A DNA stretch of 64,000 nucleotides from Altericroceibacterium endophyticum (GTDB lineage Bacteria > Pseudomonadota > Alphaproteobacteria > Sphingomonadales > Sphingomonadaceae). The stretch spans positions 248,001 through 312,000 of the forward strand of contig NZ_WTYT01000005.1 of the NCBI RefSeq assembly GCF_009827595.1. Direction: 5' to 3'. Shown here in pieces: positions 8,970 through 17,684 of this stretch. The notes under the pieces are model-generated. The model saw only the letters and a list, made by a program, of their open reading frames with translations, searched no databases and was not told where the DNA came from. Position 1 is the stretch's first letter; every line of letters starts with the position of its first letter. The translations under genes were made by a program, and so were the position numbers.

Positions 8970-9366
8970 TCACATAGAAAAGGCGGGTGAAGCCCGCACT
9001 GTCGCTGCGCCAGAACGTTACATCGCCCTGCGCGGCGATTGCCCATATTTTTCCGTCCCCGGCGGCATCGCTTTCATCACGCGGAGATGGCCCCACGCGG
9101 CCATTGGGATGCGAATGGTAATACCCCAATACGCATAGCCCCCCTGCCCGTTCGGCGCGCAACGCATCGAACAGAGCCTGCGGGTCGAGTTCAAAATGCG
9201 CGGCGGGATCGGCGGCGATATTGGCGGCCGCGCGGGCTTCTTCAACTATCACTCCCCGCGCATCACGCGTGCCCAATAACAGGCCGCAGCATTCATGCGG
9301 GGCAGCTTGCGCCGCAGCGTGTAAAATTGCCCGATAGGCAGGTCTTGTCAGGGTAAGATCTGGCAC
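8956..9366 (-). CDS. JAMM/MPN+ metallopeptidase
   Basis: 136 residues when started at GTG 9366, which gives the usual N-terminus (PDLTLTRPAYRAIL). An upstream TTG at 9393 is also in frame. The zinc site is complete: E25 in HECCGLLLG, then HSHPNG and SPRDESD, giving the H-x-H-x7-S-x2-D motif near residues 83-98. Prokaryotic single-domain JAMM proteins remove C-terminal peptides from sulfur-carrier or ubiquitin-like proteins; the target here is not indicated by the neighbours. It is divergent from the pseudouridine synthase gene with almost no space between. Confidence 0.85.
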   Translation of the reverse strand: MPDLTLTRPAYRAILHAAAQAAPHECCGLLLGTRDARGVIVEEARAAANIAADPAAHFELDPQALFDALRAERAGGLCVLGYYHSHPNGRVGPSPRDESDAAGDGKIWAIAAQGDVTFWRSDSAGFTRLFYVIAGV

Positions 9367-9380
9367 CCATCTTCTGTAGC

Positions 9381-10334
9381 ATGGGGGGCGCAAAAGTCAT
9401 TGAAGGTGTGCTGAGCGGTGGCCAGCGTCTGGATAAGGCGTTGACGGAGGCCTGTGAGCTGTCGCGCGAACGCGTGAAAGCCCTGATCGCGGATGGCCGC
9501 GTGCAGGTTGCGGGAAAAACCGTCACCTCCCCCTCGGCCAAATCCGCAGCGGGTGCGGCTTTCATCATAGATCTGCCACCTGCCAGCGAACCGCATGCGA
9601 AGCCGGAGGATATCCCGCTTTCCATCGCCTATGAGGATGATCATCTGGTGGTGGTGGACAAGCCCGCCGGCATGGTGGTGCATCCCGCTGCCGGAAATCA
9701 GGACGGCACGCTGGTCAACGCCTTGCTGCATCATTGTGCGGGCGGGCTTTCCGGTATTGGCGGCGTGGCCCGGCCCGGCATCGTGCACCGCATCGACAAG
9801 GACACATCCGGCCTGCTGGTCGTGGCGAAGAGCGATGCCGCGCATGAGGGGCTGGCGCGCCAATTCGCCGATCACTCTCTGGAAAGGGCATATCTGGCCG
9901 TCGTCAATGGCCGCCCCGTGCCGCCAGCGGGCACGATCAATGCCCGAATCGGTCGATCGGACGTCAATCGCAAGAAGATGGCCGTGCTGCCCGATGATGC
10001 GAAGCGCGGCAAACACGCGATTACGCATTATCGCGTGATAGATTTCCTACAGGACTGCGCGCTAGTTGAATGCCGCCTGGAAACGGGCCGTACCCATCAG
10101 GTGCGTGTTCACATGTCGTCAATCGGTCATGCGCTATTAGGAGATCCTGTATATGGGCGTGCGAATTCGCGATTAAGACCGATTCTCAAGCAGTTGGGCT
10201 TTCAGCGTCAGGCCCTTCATGCCGCTGTGCTGGGTTTTGATCATCCCATCACAAACGACAGGATGCGCTTCAACAGCGACCTGCCGCGCGACATGCGGGA
10301 ACTGATCGACCAAACCGGTCATTTAAATCGATGA
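9381..10334 (+). CDS. RluA/RluD-family 23S rRNA pseudouridine synthase
   Basis: 317 residues: an S4 RNA-binding domain (about 15-70) and the pseudouridine synthase domain. The catalytic block GIVHRIDKDTSGLLV has the nucleophilic aspartate D139. The architecture and length match RluD, which modifies helix 69 of 23S rRNA, but RluA-family members are hard to tell apart by reading. It probably acts in the cytosol during ribosome assembly. The rpoH gene follows after about 110 bp with its own start signals. Confidence 0.87.
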   Translation: MGGAKVIEGVLSGGQRLDKALTEACELSRERVKALIADGRVQVAGKTVTSPSAKSAAGAAFIIDLPPASEPHAKPEDIPLSIAYEDDHLVVVDKPAGMVVHPAAGNQDGTLVNALLHHCAGGLSGIGGVARPGIVHRIDKDTSGLLVVAKSDAAHEGLARQFADHSLERAYLAVVNGRPVPPAGTINARIGRSDVNRKKMAVLPDDAKRGKHAITHYRVIDFLQDCALVECRLETGRTHQVRVHMSSIGHALLGDPVYGRANSRLRPILKQLGFQRQALHAAVLGFDHPITNDRMRFNSDLPRDMRELIDQTGHLNR

Positions 10335-10446
10335 AATGCACGAACATGTGAAAGGTTTTGGTGTATAAGGGCATCAGATGTGGCCGCACCCTGCGGATGC
10401 CCATCAGGGGTCCGGAAATAGCGGTCGACGAAGAAAGGTTAGGGAC

Positions 10447-11364
10447 GTGAACAATAACAGCAACAGAAGCAGCCGCGCTTTGAGCGTTCCGGCGCTCGGC
10501 GGGGAGCAGAGCCTCAACCGCTATCTGTCCGAAATCAAGAAGTTCCCGGTACTCAAGCCCGAGCAGGAATATATGCTCGCGAAGCGTTACCAGGAACATG
10601 AAGATCCCGATGCGGCCAAGCAATTGGTGACCAGCCATCTGCGTCTCGTGGCGAAAATCGCCATGGGCTATCGCGGCTATGGCCTGCCCGTCAGCGATCT
10701 GATTTCCGAAGGCAACGTCGGCTTGATGCAGGGCGTGAAGAAATTCGAACCCGATCGGGGTTTTCGTCTGGCGACTTATGCCATGTGGTGGATCAAGGCG
10801 AGCATTCAGGAATTTATCCTGCGTTCGTGGAGCCTGGTCAAAATGGGCACGACCGCCGCGCAGAAGAAGCTGTTCTTCAACCTGCGCCGGATGAAGAAAA
10901 ATCTGGAAGCCTATGAGGATAGCGATCTTGCGCCCAATGATGTGGCCAAGATTGCCAAGGATCTGGGCGTGCCGGAACAGGAAGTGGTCAATATGAACCG
11001 CCGCATGATGATGGGCGGCGATTCATCGCTGAACGTCTCCATGCGCAGCGACGAAGAAGGTTCAGGCCAGTGGCAGGATTGGCTGACAGACGACCGTCCT
11101 TTGCAGGACGAAACCGTCGCCAATAAGGAAGAAGCCTCCGTTCGCCATGATATGCTGGTCGATGCGCTGGATGCGCTGAATGACCGCGAGAAGCATATCC
11201 TGACCGAGCGCCGGCTGACCGACAATCCGCAAACGCTGGAAGAATTGTCGCAAGTGTATGATGTCAGCCGCGAACGCATTCGCCAGATCGAAGTGCGCGC
11301 CTTTGAAAAACTGCAAAAGGCGATGCAGCGCGTCGCCGGTGAGAAAATGCTCACTGCGGCGTGA
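10447..11364 (+). CDS. rpoH: RNA polymerase heat-shock sigma factor RpoH (sigma-32)
   Basis: 305 residues from GTG 10447, which follows the purine stretch AGAAAGGTTAGGGAC; the in-frame ATG at 10378 adds a low-quality extension. Region 2 reads SDLISEGNVGLMQGVKKF and LATYAMWWIKASIQEFIL. The RpoH box QKKLFFNLRR, which distinguishes this sigma factor and is used in its regulation by chaperones, is intact. Region 4.2 ends VSRERIRQIEVRAFEKLQ. RpoH directs transcription of heat-shock genes, probably including the ClpXP genes in this window. A strong terminator follows. Confidence 0.95.
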   Translation: MNNNSNRSSRALSVPALGGEQSLNRYLSEIKKFPVLKPEQEYMLAKRYQEHEDPDAAKQLVTSHLRLVAKIAMGYRGYGLPVSDLISEGNVGLMQGVKKFEPDRGFRLATYAMWWIKASIQEFILRSWSLVKMGTTAAQKKLFFNLRRMKKNLEAYEDSDLAPNDVAKIAKDLGVPEQEVVNMNRRMMMGGDSSLNVSMRSDEEGSGQWQDWLTDDRPLQDETVANKEEASVRHDMLVDALDALNDREKHILTERRLTDNPQTLEELSQVYDVSRERIRQIEVRAFEKLQKAMQRVAGEKMLTAA

Positions 11365-11380
11365 TTAAAAGACCCTTCTT

Positions 11381-11421
11381 CGCGCCTCTTCCCACAGGGG
11401 AAGTGGGCGCGAGGAATTTTT
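11381..11421 (+). terminator. Terminator of rpoH
   Basis: The outer arms CGCGCC/GGCGCG and the inner arms CTTCCC/GGGAAG enclose a short loop. The stem is followed by AGGAATTTTT, 17 bp after the rpoH stop. Confidence 0.8.
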
Positions 11422-11468
11422 GCATGACTGCGACTTTCGAAAAAACCATGCGCCGCTAAACCCGTCGC

Positions 11469-12140
11469 ATGGTTTTTCGCATCATCCGATTCTTTCTGCT
11501 GATCATCGTCTGGTTCTGCATAATCAGCGCCGGGCTGGTCGTGTTCTATCGCTTCGTTCCCGTGCCGGTAACGATGACAATGCTGATGGATGAAAACAGC
11601 ATCACCAAGGATTGGGAACCGCTCAGCCGGATAGACCGCAATATGGTCAGCGCCGTGATCGCCGCAGAAGACAGCAAATTTTGCAGCCATAATGGCTTCG
11701 ATCGCGAAGCTATCGAAAAAGCCATCGAACATAATGCCAAGGGCGGCCGGATACGCGGTGGCTCCACCATCAGCCAGCAAACCGCCAAGAACGTGTTTCT
11801 GTGGCAGAATGGCGGCTATATCCGCAAAGGGCTGGAAGCCTGGTTCACCATGCTGATCGAAAGCGTGTGGGGCAAACGGCGGATTATGGAAGTCTATCTC
11901 AATGTCGCGGAAACCGGGATCGGCACCTATGGTGTCGAGGCCGGGTCAGAGCGCTATTTCAACCATGGCGCCGCACGGCTGACACGCTCCGAAGCGGCCC
12001 GCATGGCCGCTGCCCTGCCCCAACCCAAAACCCGCAGCGTCAAGAACCCTACCGGCTTCACCGCCCGCTATGGCAACACCATCCAATCACGGATCGGCAC
12101 CGTCCGGCGCGATGAACTGGATGCCTGCGTCTATCAGTGA
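11469..12140 (+). CDS. mtgA: Monofunctional biosynthetic peptidoglycan transglycosylase
   Basis: 223 residues. One N-terminal transmembrane helix (about 5-30) precedes a GT51 glycosyltransferase domain. It carries the catalytic glutamate in AAEDSKF (E67), the RGGSTISQQTAKN block and ESVWGKRRIMEVYLN. It polymerises lipid II glycan strands on the periplasmic face, and no transpeptidase domain is attached. The length fits MtgA (about 230). Confidence 0.93.
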   Translation: MVFRIIRFFLLIIVWFCIISAGLVVFYRFVPVPVTMTMLMDENSITKDWEPLSRIDRNMVSAVIAAEDSKFCSHNGFDREAIEKAIEHNAKGGRIRGGSTISQQTAKNVFLWQNGGYIRKGLEAWFTMLIESVWGKRRIMEVYLNVAETGIGTYGVEAGSERYFNHGAARLTRSEAARMAAALPQPKTRSVKNPTGFTARYGNTIQSRIGTVRRDELDACVYQ

Positions 12141-12171
12141 GAATCTGAGGCCGAAGTGCGGTTTGAGGCGC

Positions 12172-12630
12172 TCAGGCTGCCATGACGACCTCGAAATCCT
12201 CACAGGCAATTTCGAGATTGTCATCGACCTGGTGAGCAGTGCCGGCAAGTACGCGCTCGAAATAGGCTCTATGTGTCGTCCGCCACCATTCGAGCGTGAG
12301 GTCGCCTTCGCCCTCCCTCGCGGCAAAGTCGCCGTCAATGTCTCCGAACCGTTTGATCTCGACCGAAATCGTGCGAATAATCGCCTTCGCGCGCCCATCC
12401 CAATCGGTCACGATCGCGAATTCACCTCTTTGCGGCAGCGTGTCGCCTGCAAGGTCAAGCTCGGCCAGCGATGTCGCTGTAGCGCGCTTGCGCCCTGCGA
12501 CGACCAGCGCCGCGCACAGATCAGCGTCTTCGCGATTATCGCAAAAGTGGAAGCGAGGCGGAAGGGCTGCGGGAGCCGCCGGGTCAAGGGAGCGGTAACG
12601 CTCCCACAGAATGTCAGCCGATTGATCCAT
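12172..12630 (-). CDS. ASCH-domain protein (YhfF-like)
   Basis: 152 residues. The block GRKRATATSL, the central beta strands with TDWDGRAKAIIRT, and the tail EGEGDLTLEWWRTTHRAYF are those of ASCH-domain proteins of the DUF984/YhfF group. The fold is related to PUA RNA-binding domains. Some members hydrolyse N4-acetylcytidine, and others have no known role. It runs convergent to mtgA, with 31 bp between the stops. Confidence 0.8.
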   Translation of the reverse strand: MDQSADILWERYRSLDPAAPAALPPRFHFCDNREDADLCAALVVAGRKRATATSLAELDLAGDTLPQRGEFAIVTDWDGRAKAIIRTISVEIKRFGDIDGDFAAREGEGDLTLEWWRTTHRAYFERVLAGTAHQVDDNLEIACEDFEVVMAA

Positions 12631-12698
12631 CGCCGCCGAATAACAGCATCATCCAAACAGTCGCAAGTGGCGCACCACGCGCGCCCTTTGCGGTGCGC

Positions 12699-12905
12699 TT
12701 AGTCTTCGGCCTTGGGTGTTACCCACACATCGACAGGCGCGATGAATTTGCCGGGGGCTGGCTTGCCGACGTCAACCCGGTCGGCCTTCACCAGCTCTCC
12801 GGTTTCGAGATTGAAGGACGCCCAGGGCTTGGGCATCCGGCCAAAGGTCATCTTCTGGATGGGGCGACCGGTTCGGCTGTTCATGATTGTTGCGACGATA
12901 CTCAT
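12699..12905 (-). CDS. Small conserved-looking hypothetical protein
   Basis: 68 residues, no signal peptide and no membrane segment, with a Pro/Lys-rich body. Codon use is like its neighbours, and it reads in one direction with the ASCH gene upstream of that gene. I do not recognise a family. The region between it and the TonB receptor holds only a terminator. Confidence 0.5.
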   Translation of the reverse strand: MSIVATIMNSRTGRPIQKMTFGRMPKPWASFNLETGELVKADRVDVGKPAPGKFIAPVDVWVTPKAED

Positions 12906-13005
12906 GCCGCCCCGCTAAGCCGCTTCGCACAGATGTGTCCAGATGGCGGCAGGCACGGTGCATAATTACCCTGTGGATTGCCCGGTAAAGACCGTCTCAC
13001 CCCAC

Positions 13006-13040
13006 AAAAAAGGCGCGGGAAGGTTGCCCTCCCCGCGCCT
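13006..13040 (-). terminator. Terminator of the first TonB receptor gene
   Basis: On the reverse strand, GGCGCGGGGAGGG pairs with CCTTCCCGCGCC around a small loop and is followed by TTTTTT, about 30 bp after the receptor stop. Confidence 0.85.
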
Positions 13041-13067
13041 GATTTCGCGATATGGTTTCGCTGCGTC

Positions 13068-15494
13068 TTAGTAACCGACGATCAGTGAAATGCTGGCCGC
13101 GCGCGGTGCGCCGATCTGCACATATTCACTCGTCGTATCGAGGCCATTGCTGGCGCTGCCGACATACAGTTCGTCGAACAGGTTGGACACGTTGACCTGA
13201 ACCGCAATGGCGTCAGTGACATTGTAACGCGCATCCAGATCCACCAGCGTGTAGCCGTCGATCTTGATCGAGTTGATGTCGTTCAGATAACGCGAACCGG
13301 TATATTTCACCTGTGCGCCAAGACGGAAGTCACCAAATTCAATCTGGCCGCGTCCACCCATGCTCCAGCTCGGGGCGCCACCTTCGCGCTTGCCGCCAGT
13401 TGCGATGAAAGTGGGGTTCCCCATATCATCAACACCGGTCTGGATGTCGTCCTTGATTTCTGAATCGTTCCAGGAACCGAAGACATACAGCATGCTCTGC
13501 TGCGTGGGCTTGTAAGCGATGCTGCCATCGATGCCCCACTTATTCACCTTGCCGAGGTTACGATACGTCGCAACGTCGAGCAGCGGGTTGTAAGAGGATG
13601 CCAGACGGTCCTTATACTGCGTGAAGTAACTGGCCAGCTGCGCCTGAACACGGCCGCTCTGATAACGCACACCCAGATCGAAACTGTCGGTTGTTTCCGG
13701 GACCGGGCGCGCATTTTCATCATCTACGAAGTAGAGCGAGTTATACAGCGGATCGGTGCCGGGGACCGACAGGCCCTTGGCGTAGTTGAAGAAGACCGAC
13801 GAATTATCCATCACGTCAAGCGTGAAGCCGACATTCGGCAGCAGCTTGTCATATTTATACGTCCGCGAAATCGGCGGAACGGCATTCGGATTAGCTTCTT
13901 CGTAAGCCGTGCCGTCCTGAGTGCCAAGGCAATCCACATAGCCAGCCGCCGAGGTGGTGTAGCAATATTGGTTCAGCTCACGCTTGAAGAACGGCGCACG
14001 CAGGCCGAGATTGACTGCCAGCGGGCCAAAGTTACCGGCATATTCGCCCGACACCTGGTTCAGAATGGCAAAGGATTTACGGTTACGCTTGTTCAGTGCG
14101 TAACCATCAGCCGTCAGCTGCGGATCATCAATCGGGAACACCGTCTTGATTTCGCCATCGGCACGCATGACGGCCGTCTGACCGGTCTGACGATGACGCG
14201 CATGATCGAGCGTGTAGGCGATACGAACACGGTGGTCAGGATTGATCTCATAGGCCAGCGACGCGATCACGCCATAGCGGCTGGTCTTCGTCTGGCTCGG
14301 ATCGTTACCATTGACTTCGTCGAGCATGTCGCCGTCGCCATTGAGATCCATACCGTAGTAGTACTTGTTACCGATAAAGCCGGTATATCCAAGGTCGCTC
14401 CTGCCTTCCAGCAGCGTTTCGTCACCGCCGCCATTGGCCTTCACCCACTGATAGCTGGGGTCAACTGTCAGAACCAGAGCATCGGACAAGGTGAAACGCG
14501 AAGAACCGCGAATGTTGCCGGTGTTTGACGGGTTGTACCGGCGGTCGAATTCCATGCCGCAATCATAATTGGGCACGTCTGCAACGCCACTATTACCACC
14601 CGGCACGACGCAAGGATAATCGATGTCATAGAAACGCTCAGCCTTGGTGTCCGGGAAGTTATCCGTCGTGTCACCTTCGCCGGTGAAGCGCTGCGAACCG
14701 AAGAAGTTGTTGCGGTTGACGTTATAATGCGCCGCGACGGAGATGAAATCACCCATCTCGCCCAGCGGCTGATAGATACGGCCGTTGAACTGCTTCTTTT
14801 CGTTCTTGCCATAATTGTTGAACGGGTTGTCATAACCCGTCTGGCTGGCGGAGAAGAAAGCACGCAGGCCGGAAGATGTCAGGTTGCCGGTGTCAAACAT
14901 ACCGAACAGGCGGTGATAGGGGCGATCGCCCGAACCGGAAGCCAGCACGTTACCATAGCTTGCAGACGCCATGACGCTGCCCACTTCATTGGGGAGCCGG
15001 GTACGCAGATTGACCGTACCACCCACGGCGGAAGCAGTCGGGCTGTCGACATCGGTCGTGCCCAGATTGACGTTCACTTCCTGCAGGATTTCGGGATCGA
15101 CCTGCTGGTTGGTGTACATGGCATAGTTGCCCGAGTCGTTCAGCGGAATGCCGTCCAGCGTCTGAGAGACGCGGTCCGCTGCAAAGCCGCGAATGGTGAA
15201 GCTACCACCGCCCGAACCCCAGGGATCGTTGTTCTGGAAACTGACGCCGGGGACCAGGTTGATGATATCGTTCACCGTCTGGCCGGGGCGCTGCGCGCGG
15301 ATGATTTCCTGGCTCAGAACCTGCTTGGCCTTAGGCGTATCAGGTATTTCCACGCCGTTTACGTCACGCTGCCACGCGCCGGTTACGACGATTTCATCTT
15401 CGTTAAAGTCGAGTGAGCCGGTCGACTGAGCGTTCGCTGCGACCGGTGCGACCATTGCCAGCAGCGCGGTGCTGCGAAGTAGCATTTTCTTCAT
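13068..15494 (-). CDS. TonB-dependent outer-membrane receptor
   Basis: 808 residues. The signal peptide ends at VAANAQ. A plug domain follows (about 45-165), with the TonB-box-like DEIVVTGAWQ and SFTIRGFAADRVSQTLDGI, and then the 22-strand barrel, which ends in SLIVGY. Such receptors import metal chelates or sugars using TonB energy. A loop near residue 375 reads DLNGDGDMLDE, close to an EF-hand calcium loop. The gene is divergent from a zinc-type CDF exporter across a 320 bp region, which hints at a metal but does not prove it. Confidence 0.88.
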   Translation of the reverse strand: MKKMLLRSTALLAMVAPVAANAQSTGSLDFNEDEIVVTGAWQRDVNGVEIPDTPKAKQVLSQEIIRAQRPGQTVNDIINLVPGVSFQNNDPWGSGGGSFTIRGFAADRVSQTLDGIPLNDSGNYAMYTNQQVDPEILQEVNVNLGTTDVDSPTASAVGGTVNLRTRLPNEVGSVMASASYGNVLASGSGDRPYHRLFGMFDTGNLTSSGLRAFFSASQTGYDNPFNNYGKNEKKQFNGRIYQPLGEMGDFISVAAHYNVNRNNFFGSQRFTGEGDTTDNFPDTKAERFYDIDYPCVVPGGNSGVADVPNYDCGMEFDRRYNPSNTGNIRGSSRFTLSDALVLTVDPSYQWVKANGGGDETLLEGRSDLGYTGFIGNKYYYGMDLNGDGDMLDEVNGNDPSQTKTSRYGVIASLAYEINPDHRVRIAYTLDHARHRQTGQTAVMRADGEIKTVFPIDDPQLTADGYALNKRNRKSFAILNQVSGEYAGNFGPLAVNLGLRAPFFKRELNQYCYTTSAAGYVDCLGTQDGTAYEEANPNAVPPISRTYKYDKLLPNVGFTLDVMDNSSVFFNYAKGLSVPGTDPLYNSLYFVDDENARPVPETTDSFDLGVRYQSGRVQAQLASYFTQYKDRLASSYNPLLDVATYRNLGKVNKWGIDGSIAYKPTQQSMLYVFGSWNDSEIKDDIQTGVDDMGNPTFIATGGKREGGAPSWSMGGRGQIEFGDFRLGAQVKYTGSRYLNDINSIKIDGYTLVDLDARYNVTDAIAVQVNVSNLFDELYVGSASNGLDTTSEYVQIGAPRAASISLIVGY

Positions 15495-15814
15495 TCTGTT
15501 GATCCCTCAACTGGAGCTGTTACTTGCTAAACCACCGCCCCCTTGAGCGTTCTGGCTTGCTGTCGCAGCGCTTAGCCTGTTAATTGTGACTCAGAAAAGA
15601 CAGTTTGGGTAGCGCTCGAACATCCTGGGAATCGACCAAAAATGGCTGTTTTCAGCGGCTTTCAGCACTGAAACCGGGTGAAATATGTTTCAATCTGGTT
15701 TCAATTGTGCACGATTGATGCCGCACTGCGGCATTTTTGCCACGCCCCATCCCTGTTTCGGCCACCGATTGCCGAAAACCCTCCATTGTCAGCCCGCCAT
15801 GCGGCCTATATTAG
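15495..15814. promoter_or_regulatory. Divergent control region, TonB receptor / CDF exporter
   Basis: 320 bp with no gene. Nested palindromes of the type TGAAA...TTTCA lie at 15669-15703: TGAAACC (15669-15675) with GGTTTCA (15697-15703) outside, and TGAAATATGTTTCA (15679-15692) inside. They are a candidate operator for one or both genes. No clear sigma-70 promoter could be picked by eye. Confidence 0.45.
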
Positions 15815-16750
15815 ATGCCTATGCACGCGCATTCTCATTCTCACAGCCACGGCCATTCCCATGGACACAGCCACGCTCCGGCCAATTTTGGCCGGGCCTT
15901 TGCCATCGGGATCGTCCTGAACACGGGTTTTGTCGCTGTTGAGGCAGGCTATGGTTTCTGGTCAGGATCGATGGCGCTGGTCGCGGATGCCGGACACAAT
16001 CTATCCGACGTGCTGAGCCTGCTCATCGCGTGGGGCGCAGCGGTCATGACAGCACGGCCAGCCTCTGCGCGGTTCACATATGGGTACAAATCCAGCTCGA
16101 TTCTCGCCGCGCTCGCCAATGCCGGCCTGCTCTTGATCGCCATCGGCGCCATTCTGGTGGAAACGGTGCGCCGATTGTTCGAACCGGCGCAGGTTCAGGG
16201 CTGGACGATGATCTGGATCGCCGGAATCGGCGTGGTTATCAATACCGTCACGGCGCTGATGTTCATGCGCGGACGCAAGCATGACATCAATATTCGCGGG
16301 GCTTTCCTGCATATGGCGGCCGATGCGCTGGTCTCTGTCGGCGTCGTGGCGGCTGGCGTGTTGATCCTGCTCACGGGCGCGATGTGGATCGACCCCGTCA
16401 CCAGCCTTGTCATCGTGGCCGTCATCGGATGGGGCACCTGGGGGCTGCTGAAAGACAGTGTGAAGATGAGCCTGCTCGCCGTGCCAGATAATATCGACGA
16501 GACAGAGGTTCGCGCATATCTGTCCGGCCTGCCCGGCGTGGCCGCAGTGCATGATTTCCATATCTGGCCGATGAGCACCACCGAAACCGCTTTCACGGCG
16601 CATCTGGTAATGCCGGGCGGCCATCCGGGCGATGCATTTCTGCATGATGTTGCCGATGAGATGGATCACCGATTCGGTATCCATCACCCGACCATTCAGG
16701 TCGAATGCGGGCATGAAAATTGCGCGCTGGAAGATGAGAGCACAATCTGA
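15815..16750 (+). CDS. Cation diffusion facilitator, zinc-exporter type
   Basis: 311 residues. A histidine-rich N-terminus (alternating His with Ser and Gly over residues 4-20) precedes six membrane helices. The metal-site motifs DAGHNLSD (helix 2) and HMAADALVS (helix 5) match the Zn-specific members ZitB and CzcD. The C-terminal cytosolic domain carries further histidines (VHDFHIWPM, HHPTIQVECGHENC). It should export Zn2+ (perhaps Co2+ or Cd2+) in exchange for protons. Starts at 15815 or 15821 are both possible; no strong ribosome site is seen. Confidence 0.9.
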   Translation: MPMHAHSHSHSHGHSHGHSHAPANFGRAFAIGIVLNTGFVAVEAGYGFWSGSMALVADAGHNLSDVLSLLIAWGAAVMTARPASARFTYGYKSSSILAALANAGLLLIAIGAILVETVRRLFEPAQVQGWTMIWIAGIGVVINTVTALMFMRGRKHDINIRGAFLHMAADALVSVGVVAAGVLILLTGAMWIDPVTSLVIVAVIGWGTWGLLKDSVKMSLLAVPDNIDETEVRAYLSGLPGVAAVHDFHIWPMSTTETAFTAHLVMPGGHPGDAFLHDVADEMDHRFGIHHPTIQVECGHENCALEDESTI

Positions 16751-16764
16751 AGCTGGTGCTTCAG
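16747..16764 (+). terminator. Short hairpin after the CDF gene
   Basis: CTGAAGC-TGGT-GCTTCAG overlaps the stop codon of the CDF gene. There is no good T-run after it, so its role as a terminator is uncertain. Confidence 0.3.
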
Positions 16765-16925
16765 GCCTTGCTGACTCTGATCAGACTAAAGCTTGCCAAA
16801 GCCCCATTGCATCAGCGCGTCTGATATCGATTGCCCCGGCACATTTTTCTACGGTCTGGCATCATGATGTGCGCAGGACCATTCAGCTACAATGTCTAAA
16901 AACTGCCGGTGCACAGAGCGTTCTG

Positions 16926-16943
16926 TCCGCGCCTAGGCGCGGA
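16926..16943. repeat. Perfect 18 bp palindrome
   Basis: TCCGCGCCTAGGCGCGGA is fully self-complementary with CTAG at its centre and no loop. It lies in the 255 bp non-coding stretch downstream of both the CDF gene and the 66-residue gene. Confidence 0.6.
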
Positions 16944-17005
16944 GGCGATCTGCGCTGGCCCATTGCCTGAAGCAACGGCACCAGACACAGATCTTGATCC
17001 TGCGC

Positions 17006-17206
17006 TTATTGCTGCGCTTCGCCGCCTTCTTCCTGAACCGGAAGCTGGCCGTTGGGATCGGTTTCCACCATCTGCGCGACCTGGTCATAGACCTGCGCAT
17101 TGTCATTCATCTGCTCGGAGATTTCCGGGTTCTGCTGACCGACATCGCGGAAGAAGGAACCGGCATCGCGGAGAAGCTGAGCGGCGAGTTGTGCGTTCGT
17201 GGACAT
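17006..17206 (-). CDS. Small acidic hypothetical protein
   Basis: 66 residues, rich in Gln, Asn, Asp and Glu and without membrane segments. The ATG at 17206 is preceded by AGGAGA at five bases, one of the best ribosome sites in the window, which makes the gene convincing and possibly well expressed. Residues 15-50 look helical. I do not recognise the family. Confidence 0.65.
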   Translation of the reverse strand: MSTNAQLAAQLLRDAGSFFRDVGQQNPEISEQMNDNAQVYDQVAQMVETDPNGQLPVQEEGGEAQQ

Positions 17207-17414
17207 GAAATTCTCCTGAAATGTGCCCTGTTGCTGTGGGCATGTGACCTGAGCGCCTGAGGCGCCCGGCGTGAGGCATCGATGCTCTGGACAGTGCCAG
17301 GTGCATGCGACGATTCGAATCTGCTTCCCGGCAAGGTGAGGAGGACCTCGCCCGACTTCAAGGCCGCGCGGAATATTGGTTGGGTGAAAGGGGGCTGTGC
17401 GCCCCTCTCATTCC

Positions 17415-17682
17415 TAGGCCGTAAACTCATAAACAGCACCATCGAGGTTTGAGGCAAAATGGCTCAGCGCAAGGAAAGAAGGCGTGGGAATATGTCGATA
17501 TTTCAAGGCTTCTTGACGCAGCGATGGGCCATTTTGGCCAAATCGCTTTGCGACGCCCAAATGGCTTCCCTCTCGAACCAAATCGCCCTTGGAAAGGCAA
17601 ACAGCCTTCCCGGCGGGCGCTTTGCCCCGATATGTTCGCCATTTCGACGCCTCGACGGTGCTGTGTATGCGTTCACGGCCTA
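17415..17682. mobile_element. Non-autonomous TIR element (MITE-like), copy 2
   Basis: 268 bp with TA at both ends, the same length as the copy at 6741-7008. It differs from that copy mainly at a few bases next to and within the right end. The left end is GGCCGTAAACTCATAAACAG; the right inverted repeat has extra mismatches. The right end lies 2 bp from the stop codon of the MarR-GNAT gene. Confidence 0.85.
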
Positions 17683-17684
17683 GC

